DNA of 64,000 nucleotides from Candidatus Saccharimonadales bacterium (GTDB lineage: Bacteria; Patescibacteriota; Saccharimonadia; Saccharimonadales; Saccharimonadaceae). Positions 14,316 to 24,227 of this stretch are shown in pieces. The stretch's first letter is position 1. Every line of letters begins with the position of its first letter. Below the pieces are notes generated by a model. That model ran no database searches. It worked only from the letters and a program-made list of their open reading frames with translations, and was not told the DNA's origin. Both the position numbers and the translations under genes were made by a program. Where the stretch lies: contig DASSDB010000004.1 in the NCBI GenBank assembly GCA_035697325.1, forward strand, positions 124,001-188,000, read 5' to 3'.

Positions 14316-14924
14316 GTGATTACTCACCCAGATGTAGAGAATGCAATTCTGCTACTTGGCCACATGCCCGATCACCAGGGCCGAATTCAGGAAGGAACAA
14401 AGATTCGCGTAAAGTGCGCCGCAAGGCTGTACTGCGAGGGAGTCGCACCTGTTGTTATTCCTTCAGGATGGTATATGCCTAAAGATGACACGCTGCGAAA
14501 GTTCCGAGAAGCTTACATTATGGAGCGGTATCTCCACGAAGCATTCGGCAATGATATTAAGACGATTTGCGAGCCATACTCCACGAGCGTGCCGGAAAAC
14601 TTGCTGTTCACCCAAGCGCTGTTTCCGAACTTGCGCAAACTTGCCGTCGTGACAGGTGAGTTGTTTGAAGAACGAACGAGACTCCTGGCAGACATGGTCT
14701 TCGACGGAGAAGTTGAAGTTGCCATTTATACATGCTCGGACGGACTGAGTACTGTCGCTAACGAGCAGCGCCTAAAGCGAAACCTCGAATGCATGTTAGG
14801 CAATATAGCCCCTGGCAACCTCAAAATACTCATGGCTGACCCCGATAGCGAAGGCAACCTACGCTCTGGGTGGACAGCAATGAACGAAAAGCACAAGCAC
14901 ACCTGCACGCTACATCCCGTGTAA
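14316..14924 (+). CDS. DUF218/YdcF-like protein
   Basis: 202 aa from a GTG with TATAAT 7 nt upstream (leaderless). AILLLGHMPDHQGRIQEGTK then AARLYCEGVAPVVIPSGWY and the later CEPYSTSVPENLLFTQ reproduce the DUF218 (SanA/YdcF/ElyC) pattern of strand, repeated R...A..L and the ExxxxxTxEN segment. Those proteins act in envelope physiology, but this one has no membrane anchor. It ends at a strong terminator. Composition is intermediate between the native and cassette genes. Confidence 0.65.
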   Translation: MITHPDVENAILLLGHMPDHQGRIQEGTKIRVKCAARLYCEGVAPVVIPSGWYMPKDDTLRKFREAYIMERYLHEAFGNDIKTICEPYSTSVPENLLFTQALFPNLRKLAVVTGELFEERTRLLADMVFDGEVEVAIYTCSDGLSTVANEQRLKRNLECMLGNIAPGNLKILMADPDSEGNLRSGWTAMNEKHKHTCTLHPV

Positions 14925-14930
14925 TCGAAT

Positions 14931-14965
14931 GGCCCAAGACGGACACTGTCTGCCTTGGGCCTTTT
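14931..14965 (+). terminator. Intrinsic terminator
   Basis: GGCCCAAG...CTTGGGCC stem with inner GACA/TGTC pairing and a TTTT tail. Confidence 0.85.
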
Positions 14966-15062
14966 CACTTATTTAGATGAAGCCTACCATTCGGCAGGCA
15001 AGGTTGCTGCGCAAAAATGACTCTGCGTATGGTACACTAGTTTTACGAAAAAGGGAGGACGA

Positions 15063-16055
15063 ATGGCTGAGCGCATGACAAAATTTGTCGGATATGATTT
15101 TGGGGATGCCCACGAATTACCGGAGCATTTGGAAACAAAAGAAATATTTAAAACGGAGTCATGGCGCATGGCCATGGAAGTGCTCCGCGGCAGTTTTGTC
15201 ATATCAAGCGGTAGACAGTACGCACAGCTCTGTGACATGGCTGTAGCAGCAGCGCTGATAGACGAGCAGGATATTCCTTTCGATCAAACTATCTTTACCG
15301 CGCCGGAGGCTACGGAAGCTATCCGCGCCTGGAAATTAGCCCCCTCGCACACCGGCAAGCCCAATCATACGCCCGGCCTGGTTTCCGGTGGGCATGAATT
15401 TTGGTGGAGGATGTTTGGCGATGCATTTGCTTGGCGCACCGAGGGGGCGGAGTTGTTGCCGAACGAACGAGCAATTGTGAAAAGGTTTCGTGAGTGCGGT
15501 GTAGGGCGAGGCACTTCTAGTACTACAACCGAAGAGCTCGCCGCGCTTGACAAAGCAGTAGATGACCTGCGCGGAGCTCAGCACGAAACGAGCGAACAGT
15601 TGGCCATGCGCTCATTACAATGGCACCTCAAAGCCAGCCTCCACTGGCTCACACACATTCGTCCGCGGACGGATCGAGAAGATAAAAGCAAGGATGAATG
15701 GCATAGTGCCAAACATGAAGATAGATGGCGCACCGGTATGATAACCGCTCTAGAGACACCAGAAGCAGGCCGCACTCTTTATGATAAGGTTCTTGTAAAA
15801 GAAGCTGAAGCGCTAGATATACTTTTAGAAATGTCTCCCGAAATGCTCGCTCAATACGATTTAGAGGAAACACGCGAACTATACGATGAAGTACTCGAAC
15901 TTTACAATCAAGTCCACGGCGAACAACTTACCGCTCTTCATAGCAACGAACGGAGGCAAACGTCGTCCCGTACAACCTCCGCTTTGGGGGTATTAGGTTT
16001 GAGTATTACAGAACAGCACAACGGACTATATCAAGCTGCCTCAGACAGCGTTTGA
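15063..16055 (+). CDS. Hypothetical protein, helical
   Basis: 330 aa, ATG with GGGAGG upstream. It is charged and mostly alpha-helical, with no signal peptide. Distinctive stretches are SSGRQYAQLCDMAVAAALID and SGGHEFWWRMFGDAFAWRTE, plus a run of acidic helices near residues 255-285 (EETRELYDEVLELYNQ). I do not recognise the family. It is a probable lineage-specific cytoplasmic protein preceding the sortase cluster. Confidence 0.55.
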   Translation: MAERMTKFVGYDFGDAHELPEHLETKEIFKTESWRMAMEVLRGSFVISSGRQYAQLCDMAVAAALIDEQDIPFDQTIFTAPEATEAIRAWKLAPSHTGKPNHTPGLVSGGHEFWWRMFGDAFAWRTEGAELLPNERAIVKRFRECGVGRGTSSTTTEELAALDKAVDDLRGAQHETSEQLAMRSLQWHLKASLHWLTHIRPRTDREDKSKDEWHSAKHEDRWRTGMITALETPEAGRTLYDKVLVKEAEALDILLEMSPEMLAQYDLEETRELYDEVLELYNQVHGEQLTALHSNERRQTSSRTTSALGVLGLSITEQHNGLYQAASDSV

Positions 16056-16132
16056 CGAGATTAAAGCATTAGCGTAAATTCTAGGATAGCTACACTAAAG
16101 CCGCTAGGGGGATTACGATTCAGAAACAACTA

Positions 16133-16735
16133 TTGAAAAAATTCGTATCGCCTCGGCGAAAGTATGTATATGGGTGGCTTGGCGGGGCATTCATTCTGTT
16201 CGGAGGAGGAATATATTTGTTATGGCTAATTCTTGCCCAAGTATACATGCCACTTCCCAAAGAGTGGAATGAACCCGTGTCTCACGACATTGCAAAACTC
16301 ACCGAAAATAGGCTTTATATTCCTAAGCTTAAACTAAATGTACCTTATGGCATCACTGAAGAAGCGCTTAATAGTGGCGCTTGGCACCGTTACCCGGAAC
16401 GCGGCGACTCCGAAAAAGGTGGCAATTTTATTCTTGCTGGGCATCGTTTTGAAATGGGCTGGACATACCAAGAAATAAATAAAAAATCTCCTTTTTATCA
16501 TATCGATCAGCTTCATGTAGGTGATGATATATTCATTGATTTCAATGGAAAACGCTACCAGTACAAAATAGAGGATCGGCTCAAAGTAAAGCCGACACAA
16601 ATTGAGATTGAGGCCTCAAGCAACGACGCTAAACTAACCCTATACACTTGTACGCTAGGGGGTGAAATGGACGGCCGGGAAGTCATCGTCGCTAGGCTGA
16701 AAACTACCGACGTAGATCCTTCGCTACAGTTCTAA
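16133..16735 (+). CDS. Sortase family transpeptidase
   Basis: 200 aa. A basic N terminus and one membrane helix (about residues 13-35) place the catalytic domain outside. FILAGHRF carries the catalytic His, TLYTCTLGG the nucleophilic Cys and REVIVARL the Arg. It should cleave LPXTG-type signals and attach the giant protein at 17726 and the LPHTG protein at 27244. The start is uncertain: TTG at 16133 has no near Shine-Dalgarno, whereas AGGGGG lies 6 nt before an in-frame ATT at 16118 that could be a rare start. Confidence 0.9.
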   Translation: MKKFVSPRRKYVYGWLGGAFILFGGGIYLLWLILAQVYMPLPKEWNEPVSHDIAKLTENRLYIPKLKLNVPYGITEEALNSGAWHRYPERGDSEKGGNFILAGHRFEMGWTYQEINKKSPFYHIDQLHVGDDIFIDFNGKRYQYKIEDRLKVKPTQIEIEASSNDAKLTLYTCTLGGEMDGREVIVARLKTTDVDPSLQF

Positions 16736-16779
16736 TGGGATTTGTTGACAAATCATAAGCACTTTGCAACGATAATTAC

Positions 16780-17139
16780 ATGTTTGATATGTTTGATTTT
16801 TCATCTTTCGCACAAACGGCGGGTAAGCTTCTCGACGCAGCGGGAGTCGTCGTTATCCTGGCAGGAGCTATTTTAGCTTCATGCGCGCTTATTGTCGCCA
16901 TAGCTAAACGAAAAAGTGTTCATGAGCTCTACAGATCCTACCGCCATAACCTAGCTAGGAGTATTCTCGTTGGTCTTGAATTCCTTGTTGCAGGCGATAT
17001 TATTCGCTCGGTGGCCGGTAATTTAAATATGGACAGCGTTATTATTCTAGCGGTTATCGTAGTGATTCGATCGCTACTCGGTGTTGAATTTGAAATGGAA
17101 ATTGAAGGCCGCTGGCCGTGGCAACGCGCTAAAAAATAA
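16780..17139 (+). CDS. DUF1622 membrane protein
   Basis: 119 aa. Three hydrophobic segments with the DUF1622 pattern YRHNLARSILVGLEFLVAGD then IIRSVA and AVIVVIRSLLGVEFEMEIEG. Function is unknown; members are common in small-genome and environmental bacteria. TTGACA lies 37 nt before the ATG with a weak -10. It ends at a terminator, so it is a separate unit from the adhesin operon. Confidence 0.8.
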   Translation: MFDMFDFSSFAQTAGKLLDAAGVVVILAGAILASCALIVAIAKRKSVHELYRSYRHNLARSILVGLEFLVAGDIIRSVAGNLNMDSVIILAVIVVIRSLLGVEFEMEIEGRWPWQRAKK

Positions 17140-17144
17140 AAGGC

Positions 17145-17168
17145 ATACATGTCATAAAAGACATGTAT
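17145..17168 (+). terminator. Intrinsic terminator
   Basis: ATACATGTC/GACATGTAT with a 6-nt loop and a T-rich tail. Confidence 0.75.
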
Positions 17169-17240
17169 TAATTTCGATTTAATTTTATATTGCTATACTC
17201 TGAACCAGTGTAATTGTTAGGCGCATTGGTGGGGGTAAGA

Positions 17241-17729
17241 ATGCAAGAAACAAACAAATTTAGAAAAAACCGTTCAAACGGAACTTTTCGTAAATGGTTC
17301 GGAAGCCAGGGTGATACGATTACTATTAAAAAGAGTGTCTGTATATGGCTGTCGATTATAACAGTCATCATAATTATTCTTCTGGCTATTTTCTTTGCAA
17401 ATTCCGGCACTAAATCAACTCGCAGCGAGTCGTACAAAGAAGTTACGGGGGCCGCCGGGTTGCAAGCAACTATTTCTTATGACTGTGGTAGGCAGCCATG
17501 CAATAATTTTGATTTTAATGTCTATATTTTTAATGAACGCGGGCAACAAGTAAATGTTGTCCGACCAGACAAAGATGGCAAGGTGAGCGCCGCGTTAGCA
17601 GAAGGCAAGTATGTTTTGTTAGTCGGAAAGCCATTCGGCAAAGACAAGCTATTTCCTGAAGAGCCTTTAGTATTAAAAAACGGCCAGGAGTTAGAGCTGA
17701 AGCTTCATTATAAGGAGGAGGCATTATGA
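17241..17729 (+). CDS. Membrane-anchored protein, adhesin operon
   Basis: 162 aa from the ATG at 17241 with GTGGGGG upstream; TATACT near 17192 is a possible -10. One membrane helix at about residues 36-56 follows a basic N terminus. The outer part has YDCGRQPCNNFDFNVYIFNE, with a probable disulphide, followed by DKDGKVSAALAEGKYVLLVG, which resembles a carboxypeptidase-regulatory or SpaA-like beta domain. Its stop overlaps the ATG of the giant adhesin (ATGA), so it is translationally coupled and probably an accessory factor for it. Confidence 0.6.
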   Translation: MQETNKFRKNRSNGTFRKWFGSQGDTITIKKSVCIWLSIITVIIIILLAIFFANSGTKSTRSESYKEVTGAAGLQATISYDCGRQPCNNFDFNVYIFNERGQQVNVVRPDKDGKVSAALAEGKYVLLVGKPFGKDKLFPEEPLVLKNGQELELKLHYKEEAL

Positions 17730-20700
17730 AGTTATTAAAAAGAGTTTTAAAGCAAAGGAATTTTCTATCTTTTGCTCTCGCTACTATCGTAGGAATTATT
17801 GCATTGACGCTTCAAAAACCGATGGAAGCATACGCAAGCACAAACCCTGGTCTTGATAGTGGTAACGCACAAGTGACCACTGTTGGTGGCGACACGGTAC
17901 TTCTGTATAAAACAGCTGGCACTAGTACCTTTAAGGCACCGGCAGGTGTCACAAATGTACGAGTATTGGTAATTGCCGGTGGTGGTGCTGGTGGAACCGA
18001 CAATGCCGGTGGTGGTGGAGCCGGTGGATTTATCGAAAACTCAAGTGTTGCAGTAACGCCGGGTGTTGCAACTACAGTAACGGTTGGTGCTGGTGGAACT
18101 GCCGTCCCAGCTCCGGGCAGCGGAAAAGGTGGCAATGGTGGTAATTCGATCTTTAGTTCATTAACAGCAATTGGTGGCGGTGGTGGTGGCTACCACGGCG
18201 GTAACAACGGAAGCAACGGTGGTTCTGGTGGTGGAGCCGGAGGCAATAATATTGCTTCTGGTGGAGCCGGTACTGCCGGACAAGGTAATAATGGTGGTGG
18301 AAGAACTCTCTCGGTCACCGAAGGGCGGAATGGCGGTGGTGGAGGAGCCGGTACTATTGGCGCTAACGCTACCGCAAGCGCGCCTGGTGGTGGAGGAGCG
18401 GGTAAAACCTCGACTATCACCGGTTCGACAGTAACCTACGCTGGTGGTGGCGGTGGAGCCGGCCGTAATGATACTGGCAACACAGTACCAGGAGCCGCAG
18501 GAGGTGGCGGTGGCGGTGGCCAAGGCGCTGGAAGTAATGGTGTTGCAAGTGCGGGCACCGCTAACACCGGTAGTGGTGGCGGTGGTGGTGCTAACAATCC
18601 TAGCAACTCTTCGGACCCCGTAAGGAGCGGTGCGAGTGGTGGCTCGGGTATCGTTATAGTTCGCTTTACGACGCAGAATTTTCCAGATCCTATGGGCATG
18701 ACTGGTGTGCGAATGTGGTATAAGGCGGATGGCACAGGTAACACAAACGCGCTTTGGAAGGATTCAAGCGGGCTTGGCTACGATATAACACAGAGTACTG
18801 GCTCAAAACAACCCGTGCTGACACAGGGCGCGATTAACTTTAACCCAGCGTATGTATTCGATGGAACCGATGATGCATTTAGTATGCCGACGCACGGTAT
18901 TATCGGAAGTGACCCTATGACTGCTTTTTATGGAGCAACTGCTTCACGCACAGACGGCGGATACCGCTACTTTGAAGAATTTGGAGATGATACCCCGAGC
19001 ATCACTATGAATAACGGCAAACCCGACTTATGGGTACGCGGAACAAGTCCCCAGGATCTCGCTTATTCCAGTGTTCAAGCGCTAGTTCCTCACGTATATA
19101 GTTTTATTTCACCCAATGCTAATAACCAATCTAGAGTTGTAGGCGTCGATGACAACGAACAATCGCAAAATGTAACCTCGGGCCTCTATGCAACAAGTAG
19201 TGGTAGCCAAAGTGGAAATACATTCGGTAGTACTAATGGAAGCTCGGGCACAAGCTGGGCAGGCCCGATAGGAGAAGCGATTTACTTCAATAGGGTCCTT
19301 ACACCTGCTGAGCGCCTTAAAGTTGCCTCTTATTTAGCAATAAAATATGGTGTCACACGCTATCAGGGAACAACGGGGGCAGGATATTCAGATAGCGCCG
19401 GTAACACCATCTGGTCAGCCGATGCAACTTTCAAAAATAATATTGCCGGTATCGGCCGAGATGATACGACTACCCTAAATCAGAAGCAATCAAAGAGTAC
19501 ATCGGACGGCGATATCGTGACAATGGGCCAAGGCGCCATCTCCTCCACAAATCAAGGTAATGCCAATAATTTCACGACCGATAAGTCGTTCTTGCTTTGG
19601 GGCCACAATGGCGCTGCCACTAACACCACTACAACGGTGACGGGTGGATACAATCGCATGAATCGTATCTGGAAAGCAGTCAGGACTAATACGGTCGGAC
19701 AAGTCAAAGTTCAGGTTCCGGTAAGTGCTGTACCTGGTGGTAATGGTGTAATGTATACCAGCAATAGCACAACTTTTGACGGCTCTGCCACACGAACGAA
19801 TATGAGTGTGAATGGCTCTAACTACGAAGCTACCGTTACCTTGCCGGCTGGCACAAGCTACTTCACGTTCGGTTCACTTGCAGGCTCGGACATTCAATTC
19901 GTCAGCAAAACAGCGGCCGATAGCGGCGGCAGCCCGATAACCAGCTACATACCTGGCGAGTCTATGCAGTATATCTTAACCGTAAAAAATAATGGTCCGG
20001 ACAACGCCGGCACCGTAACGGTAACCGACACACTCCCTGCGGGTATTGTACCTATCGCCGGAAGTGCGAGTGGCGGCGGTTGGACATGTAATATTAGTGG
20101 TCAAACGGTTACTTGTACCCGTACGGCACTTAATACCGGCGTAACTGCTCCGGCTATCACAATCGAGGCAAACATTGCTTCATCAGTGACGGGTGCTAAA
20201 GTTAATACCGCTACCGCTAGTGTCGCCAACGATCCCGATTTAAGTAATAACAGCGCGAGTCTTACCCTTCCAGCCGCGCCGAAAGCAGATTTGGGAATCT
20301 CAAAGGCGCACAGCGGTACACCTACAGCGGGTGGGACGCTTACCTATAATTTCACCGTTACTAATAATGGTCCGTCAGATGTGTCATCATTTACCATTTC
20401 GGATACGTTGGACGCCAACTTTACCTATGCCAGCTCAAGTCCGAACATCTGTTCGGCAGCCGGGCAAGTTGTTACTTGTACGGGAAGTGCCATACCTGGT
20501 AATGGAACACCGGCAAGTCGAACGACGACATTTAGTATTACAGTCAATGTATCACCTAGCTATCCTGGTGGAGCACTCTCGAACACGGCCACGGTGGCAG
20601 TGCCCGCAGGCACCACCGATCCGAACTCAGCAAACAATAGCTCTACGGATGCCACAAACGTTTTTGTGAGCACTGACGTAGGCATCACAAAAACACACAC

Positions 20701-23700
20701 AGGCAACTTTACAGCCGGGGTCAACAACGCCTTCAAGATTACCGTCGACAGCCAAGGCCCATCTAACTCTCCTATAGGCACCGTTACCGTTACCGATACA
20801 CTTGATGATGACTTTACGTATGTATCAGCAGCAGGGACCGGTTGGAGCTGTTCGCACACCACTGGCACGGTAACGTGCACTAATACGGCCGTTATCAATG
20901 CCGGAGGCCCAGCACCGGATATTACCTTGACAGTGCTTGTAGATGCTATTGCAAAGGGTAGTGCAACTAATACCGCTGAGGTAAGCACGACCACTCCCGA
21001 CCCAGACCTTAGCGACAACGCATCTACCGATACCCCAACCATCGACTCCAGTGCCGACCTAGGCATAACAAAAGCGCATGTCGGTACCGGCTTTACTGCC
21101 GGAAGCCAAGGCCAATACACTCTTACAGTAGTGAACAATGGTCCGTCTGTCGACTCGCCAAGCTACACTATAACCGATACGTTACCTGCTAGCTTGTCGT
21201 ATGTCAGCACCGTTGCCGGAAGCGATGCAACGTGTAGCGCAGCGGGGCAGGTTATTACCTGTAGCGGCGGTGCAATCGGAGTAGGCCAAACACAAACCAC
21301 TACTATTAATGTCGCAGTGAGTGGCAGTGCATCGGGCACAATTGCCAATACGGCATCGGTTGCTCCTGCGGCCGGTGTTACCGATCCGGTTTCGGGCAAT
21401 AATAATTCAACTGATAATGCTCCCGTCAAACCAAATGCTGACCTCTCACTTACAAAAGCTCCAGCTACAGACATGACCGCAGGCACGAACGCAACCTACA
21501 ACTTTACTGTACATAATGGTGGACCGTCGAACGTATCCGGCTTTACGGTAACCGATACACTCGACTCAAACCTTACCTATGTCAGCTCAAGTCCGAATAT
21601 TTGTTCGGTCACAAATACTGCCACAAACGGCGCCCAAACTATTACTTGTACTGATACTACCGGAATTACGAATGGTAACGACTCTACATTTAATGTGACG
21701 GTCGCTGTAGAACCCACCGCCGCGCCAGGAGGCACAATTGCCAATACCGCCTCTGTCGTACCGCCGGCCGACACCAACGACCCTGACTTAAGCAACAATA
21801 GCAGTTCAGTGACACGAAATATCGTCGCAAGTGCTGATCTCGCCATTACCAAAACACATACGGGCAACTTTACAGCCGGCGCGAATAATACCTATATCAT
21901 AACGGTCACAAACAACGGCCCATCGGATGCTGCGGCCTTTACCGTAACGGATACACTGCCTACCGGACTGACATTCGTAAGCGGCGGCAGTACAGGTGGC
22001 ATAAACGCAAGCTGTACAAACGCCGGCCAGATAATTACTTGTACGGGTGGTCCTGCTATTGGCTCAGGCCAAACCTCTACCATCACTCTCACCGTTACGG
22101 CTGACCCATCGCTTGCGGGCAACTCAACGCTTAATAATACCGCTTCAGTTTCCTCAACAACGCCTGATCCGGATACAAGTAATAACACGAGCCCAATCGA
22201 TACAGCTACCGTCGACTCAAAGGCCGATCTGGAAATCATTAAAACTCATACTAACGATTTCACGGCAGGTAGTGCCGAAGACTACCAGATACAAGTGATC
22301 AATCACGGTCCTTCCGACGCAAGTGGCTTTACAATTAGTGATACGCTTCCGGCCGGACTTACCTATGTCAGCTCAAGTCCGAACATCTGTTCGGCAGCCG
22401 GGCAAGTTGTTACTTGTAATGGCAGTGCGCTTACTGGCAATGGTGCATCGACCACTGTAACTGTCACCGTCAATACCAACGCTGGACTGTCTGCGGGAGC
22501 AACTATTAATAACACGGCAACCGTAGCAACCATCGCACCGACGACGGATCCTAATAGTGCAAATAACAGTAGCACCGACACCGCAACAATCGTAAATGTA
22601 ACAGATCTTTCGGTAACCAAACAGCACACAGGCGCGTTCATCGCCGGAAGTAATGCAACGTACACCATGACTGCTTCTAATGCTGGTCCGTCGAACACTC
22701 CGGCTGGTGATGTGAGTATCGTCGACACGCTGCCAGCGGGACTGACTTATGTTTCTGGTAGTGGTACTGGCTGGAGCTGTAGCGAATCTAGCGGTACAGT
22801 AACGTGTGACTACGCTCCTGCGCTTGCTGTAAGTGCTACGACACCAGCCCTTACGCTTACCGTACATATTGCTCCGAATGTGGAAGGAGATGTAAGCAAC
22901 ACCGCCATGGTAGAGTCAATACTTGACGATTCTAACCCACCTAACGATACCTCTACAGATACAACAACAGTTCAGTCGCAAGCAGACCTCACGGCTACTA
23001 AAGTACCTACAACGTCACCAATCGTCGCCGGGCAATCCATTACCTATCGCTTCAGCGTAACGAATAATGGGGGGCCAAGTGACGCACGCGATGTAAAGAT
23101 AACTGACAACAACCCAGACCTTACTTACGAAAGTGTCAGCGGCACAGACTGGACGTGTAGTGCAAGCGGAACCATAACAACATGTGACTATGGAGCAACG
23201 CTAGCCGTCGGAGCAACGACGGACGTTGATGTTACCTTCAAGCTTGCCGAAGATGCTCCGAATCCATTTATTAACACCGCAGCAGTAACGTTCAATGGCA
23301 CTGACCCGTCTCCAGCAAATCCAAGCGACTCAAGCCCAATATCGTACTCTGCTGATCTCGAAGTTGATATCTCGCACGACAAATCAAGTTATAGGGGTGG
23401 CGATACGGTTAACTACACGTACACTATAAAGAATCATGGACCTTCAGCAGCTCAGGATGCGGTCCTAAAGAGTGCTATTGCTAGCGGCATTACAGTCAAG
23501 AATGTGAGTGCCATCAGCCCAACCGGTGATTCTCTTCTCGCAAAGCTCGATTCATTCCTTTTCCCGACAGCTTCCGCCGCAAGTAATCCATTTACATGCA
23601 GCCTTAGCGGCCAGAACCTTACCTGTAACGCAAGCACCTTGTATGTAGGGACCTACCAGCTGTATGTAAGTGGAGTTATTAACAATAACTTCAGCGGTCA

Positions 23701-23911
23701 GCTAGTAACAACAGCAAACATCAGCTCGGCCACGCCCGACCCCAATACTGCCGACACAAACGCAACTGACGTGATTCAAAACGTACTTCCAGGATTAGGC
23801 CTTCCAGGTACAGGAAATAACCTATTCATATGGCTCGGCGGCGCCTTACTTATACTAGCCGCAGCCTTCCTGTTCTTCATACGAGCAAGAAAGAACTACC
23901 TAGCTAAATAA
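17726..23911 (+). CDS. Giant sortase-anchored adhesin with Gly-rich domain and ten DUF11 repeats
   Basis: 2061 aa. Signal peptide (cleavage near residue 38), then a Gly-rich domain at about 80-305 with many GGGGGAGG runs. A LamG-like concanavalin fold follows at about 325-545 (VRMWYKADGTGN, YVFDGTDDAFSM), then a further domain around 560-700 (NNIAGIGRDDTTTLNQKQSK). Ten DUF11 repeats of about 127 residues begin near 721, 854, 983, 1110, 1238, 1370, 1499, 1626, 1752 and 1876, each opening with ADLxITKxHTGxFTAG and containing VTDTLPAGLTYVS and a Cys pair. LPGTG near residue 2026, a membrane helix and a basic tail form the sorting signal. It is probably a surface fibre for attachment to a host cell. 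The first two genes of the locus and the upstream sortase support this. Confidence 0.93.
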   Translation: MKLLKRVLKQRNFLSFALATIVGIIALTLQKPMEAYASTNPGLDSGNAQVTTVGGDTVLLYKTAGTSTFKAPAGVTNVRVLVIAGGGAGGTDNAGGGGAGGFIENSSVAVTPGVATTVTVGAGGTAVPAPGSGKGGNGGNSIFSSLTAIGGGGGGYHGGNNGSNGGSGGGAGGNNIASGGAGTAGQGNNGGGRTLSVTEGRNGGGGGAGTIGANATASAPGGGGAGKTSTITGSTVTYAGGGGGAGRNDTGNTVPGAAGGGGGGGQGAGSNGVASAGTANTGSGGGGGANNPSNSSDPVRSGASGGSGIVIVRFTTQNFPDPMGMTGVRMWYKADGTGNTNALWKDSSGLGYDITQSTGSKQPVLTQGAINFNPAYVFDGTDDAFSMPTHGIIGSDPMTAFYGATASRTDGGYRYFEEFGDDTPSITMNNGKPDLWVRGTSPQDLAYSSVQALVPHVYSFISPNANNQSRVVGVDDNEQSQNVTSGLYATSSGSQSGNTFGSTNGSSGTSWAGPIGEAIYFNRVLTPAERLKVASYLAIKYGVTRYQGTTGAGYSDSAGNTIWSADATFKNNIAGIGRDDTTTLNQKQSKSTSDGDIVTMGQGAISSTNQGNANNFTTDKSFLLWGHNGAATNTTTTVTGGYNRMNRIWKAVRTNTVGQVKVQVPVSAVPGGNGVMYTSNSTTFDGSATRTNMSVNGSNYEATVTLPAGTSYFTFGSLAGSDIQFVSKTAADSGGSPITSYIPGESMQYILTVKNNGPDNAGTVTVTDTLPAGIVPIAGSASGGGWTCNISGQTVTCTRTALNTGVTAPAITIEANIASSVTGAKVNTATASVANDPDLSNNSASLTLPAAPKADLGISKAHSGTPTAGGTLTYNFTVTNNGPSDVSSFTISDTLDANFTYASSSPNICSAAGQVVTCTGSAIPGNGTPASRTTTFSITVNVSPSYPGGALSNTATVAVPAGTTDPNSANNSSTDATNVFVSTDVGITKTHTGNFTAGVNNAFKITVDSQGPSNSPIGTVTVTDTLDDDFTYVSAAGTGWSCSHTTGTVTCTNTAVINAGGPAPDITLTVLVDAIAKGSATNTAEVSTTTPDPDLSDNASTDTPTIDSSADLGITKAHVGTGFTAGSQGQYTLTVVNNGPSVDSPSYTITDTLPASLSYVSTVAGSDATCSAAGQVITCSGGAIGVGQTQTTTINVAVSGSASGTIANTASVAPAAGVTDPVSGNNNSTDNAPVKPNADLSLTKAPATDMTAGTNATYNFTVHNGGPSNVSGFTVTDTLDSNLTYVSSSPNICSVTNTATNGAQTITCTDTTGITNGNDSTFNVTVAVEPTAAPGGTIANTASVVPPADTNDPDLSNNSSSVTRNIVASADLAITKTHTGNFTAGANNTYIITVTNNGPSDAAAFTVTDTLPTGLTFVSGGSTGGINASCTNAGQIITCTGGPAIGSGQTSTITLTVTADPSLAGNSTLNNTASVSSTTPDPDTSNNTSPIDTATVDSKADLEIIKTHTNDFTAGSAEDYQIQVINHGPSDASGFTISDTLPAGLTYVSSSPNICSAAGQVVTCNGSALTGNGASTTVTVTVNTNAGLSAGATINNTATVATIAPTTDPNSANNSSTDTATIVNVTDLSVTKQHTGAFIAGSNATYTMTASNAGPSNTPAGDVSIVDTLPAGLTYVSGSGTGWSCSESSGTVTCDYAPALAVSATTPALTLTVHIAPNVEGDVSNTAMVESILDDSNPPNDTSTDTTTVQSQADLTATKVPTTSPIVAGQSITYRFSVTNNGGPSDARDVKITDNNPDLTYESVSGTDWTCSASGTITTCDYGATLAVGATTDVDVTFKLAEDAPNPFINTAAVTFNGTDPSPANPSDSSPISYSADLEVDISHDKSSYRGGDTVNYTYTIKNHGPSAAQDAVLKSAIASGITVKNVSAISPTGDSLLAKLDSFLFPTASAASNPFTCSLSGQNLTCNASTLYVGTYQLYVSGVINNNFSGQLVTTANISSATPDPNTADTNATDVIQNVLPGLGLPGTGNNLFIWLGGALLILAAAFLFFIRARKNYLAK
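20425..22426 (+). repeat. Near-identical DNA patches between DUF11 repeats
   Basis: Part of repeats 2 and 7 (about 20425-20483 and 22362-22420) is nearly identical at DNA level over about 55 nt. Repeat 5 (21577-21610) carries a diverged copy of the first half. Most repeats differ far more, so this indicates recent gene conversion or duplication. Confidence 0.7.
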
Positions 23912-23920
23912 TCTCCCTAA

Positions 23921-23954
23921 GGGAGTGATGGTATCAGTGAAGACCATCACTCCC
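23921..23954 (+). terminator. Terminator of the adhesin operon
   Basis: GGGAGTGATGGT/ACCATCACTCCC with a 10-nt loop. Confidence 0.85.
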
Positions 23955-24227
23955 TCAAGATTTAGGGCGGACTAGGCGTGGAAGTTCATCGGCGGACACG
24001 CCAATATGCCGTGCTGTAACGCACAAGAGACACTCAAAACAAGAAAGTGCGTTCGCACCAGTTTTCGCGGTCTCTATTGGTATACTAGAAGTGCGCATCT
24101 CTCTGGTGAATGCGAGCCCAGCAGGTCAACATAAGTTGCGCTATTACCGTTTATTGGGTTTACTCGCTCAAAATGCATGCTCGATACCGATAGAGAAGCC
24201 AGAACATAATATGGGGAATTTATACAT
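23955..24227. other. Non-coding interval
   Basis: Contains a GGCGTG/CACGCC hairpin near its start and one TATACT (near 24081) that could drive the cupin pseudogene. No gene seen. Confidence 0.5.

Noticed and set aside
17974-18640. Gly-rich tandem DNA as a CRISPR or satellite repeat
   Set aside because: It is within an intact reading frame and the units are codon repeats, not spaced direct repeats.
18161-18744. Several antisense Pro/Ala-rich ORFs in the Gly-rich adhesin domain
   Set aside because: They are shadows of Gly-codon repeats (GGT/GGA) and have no start signals.
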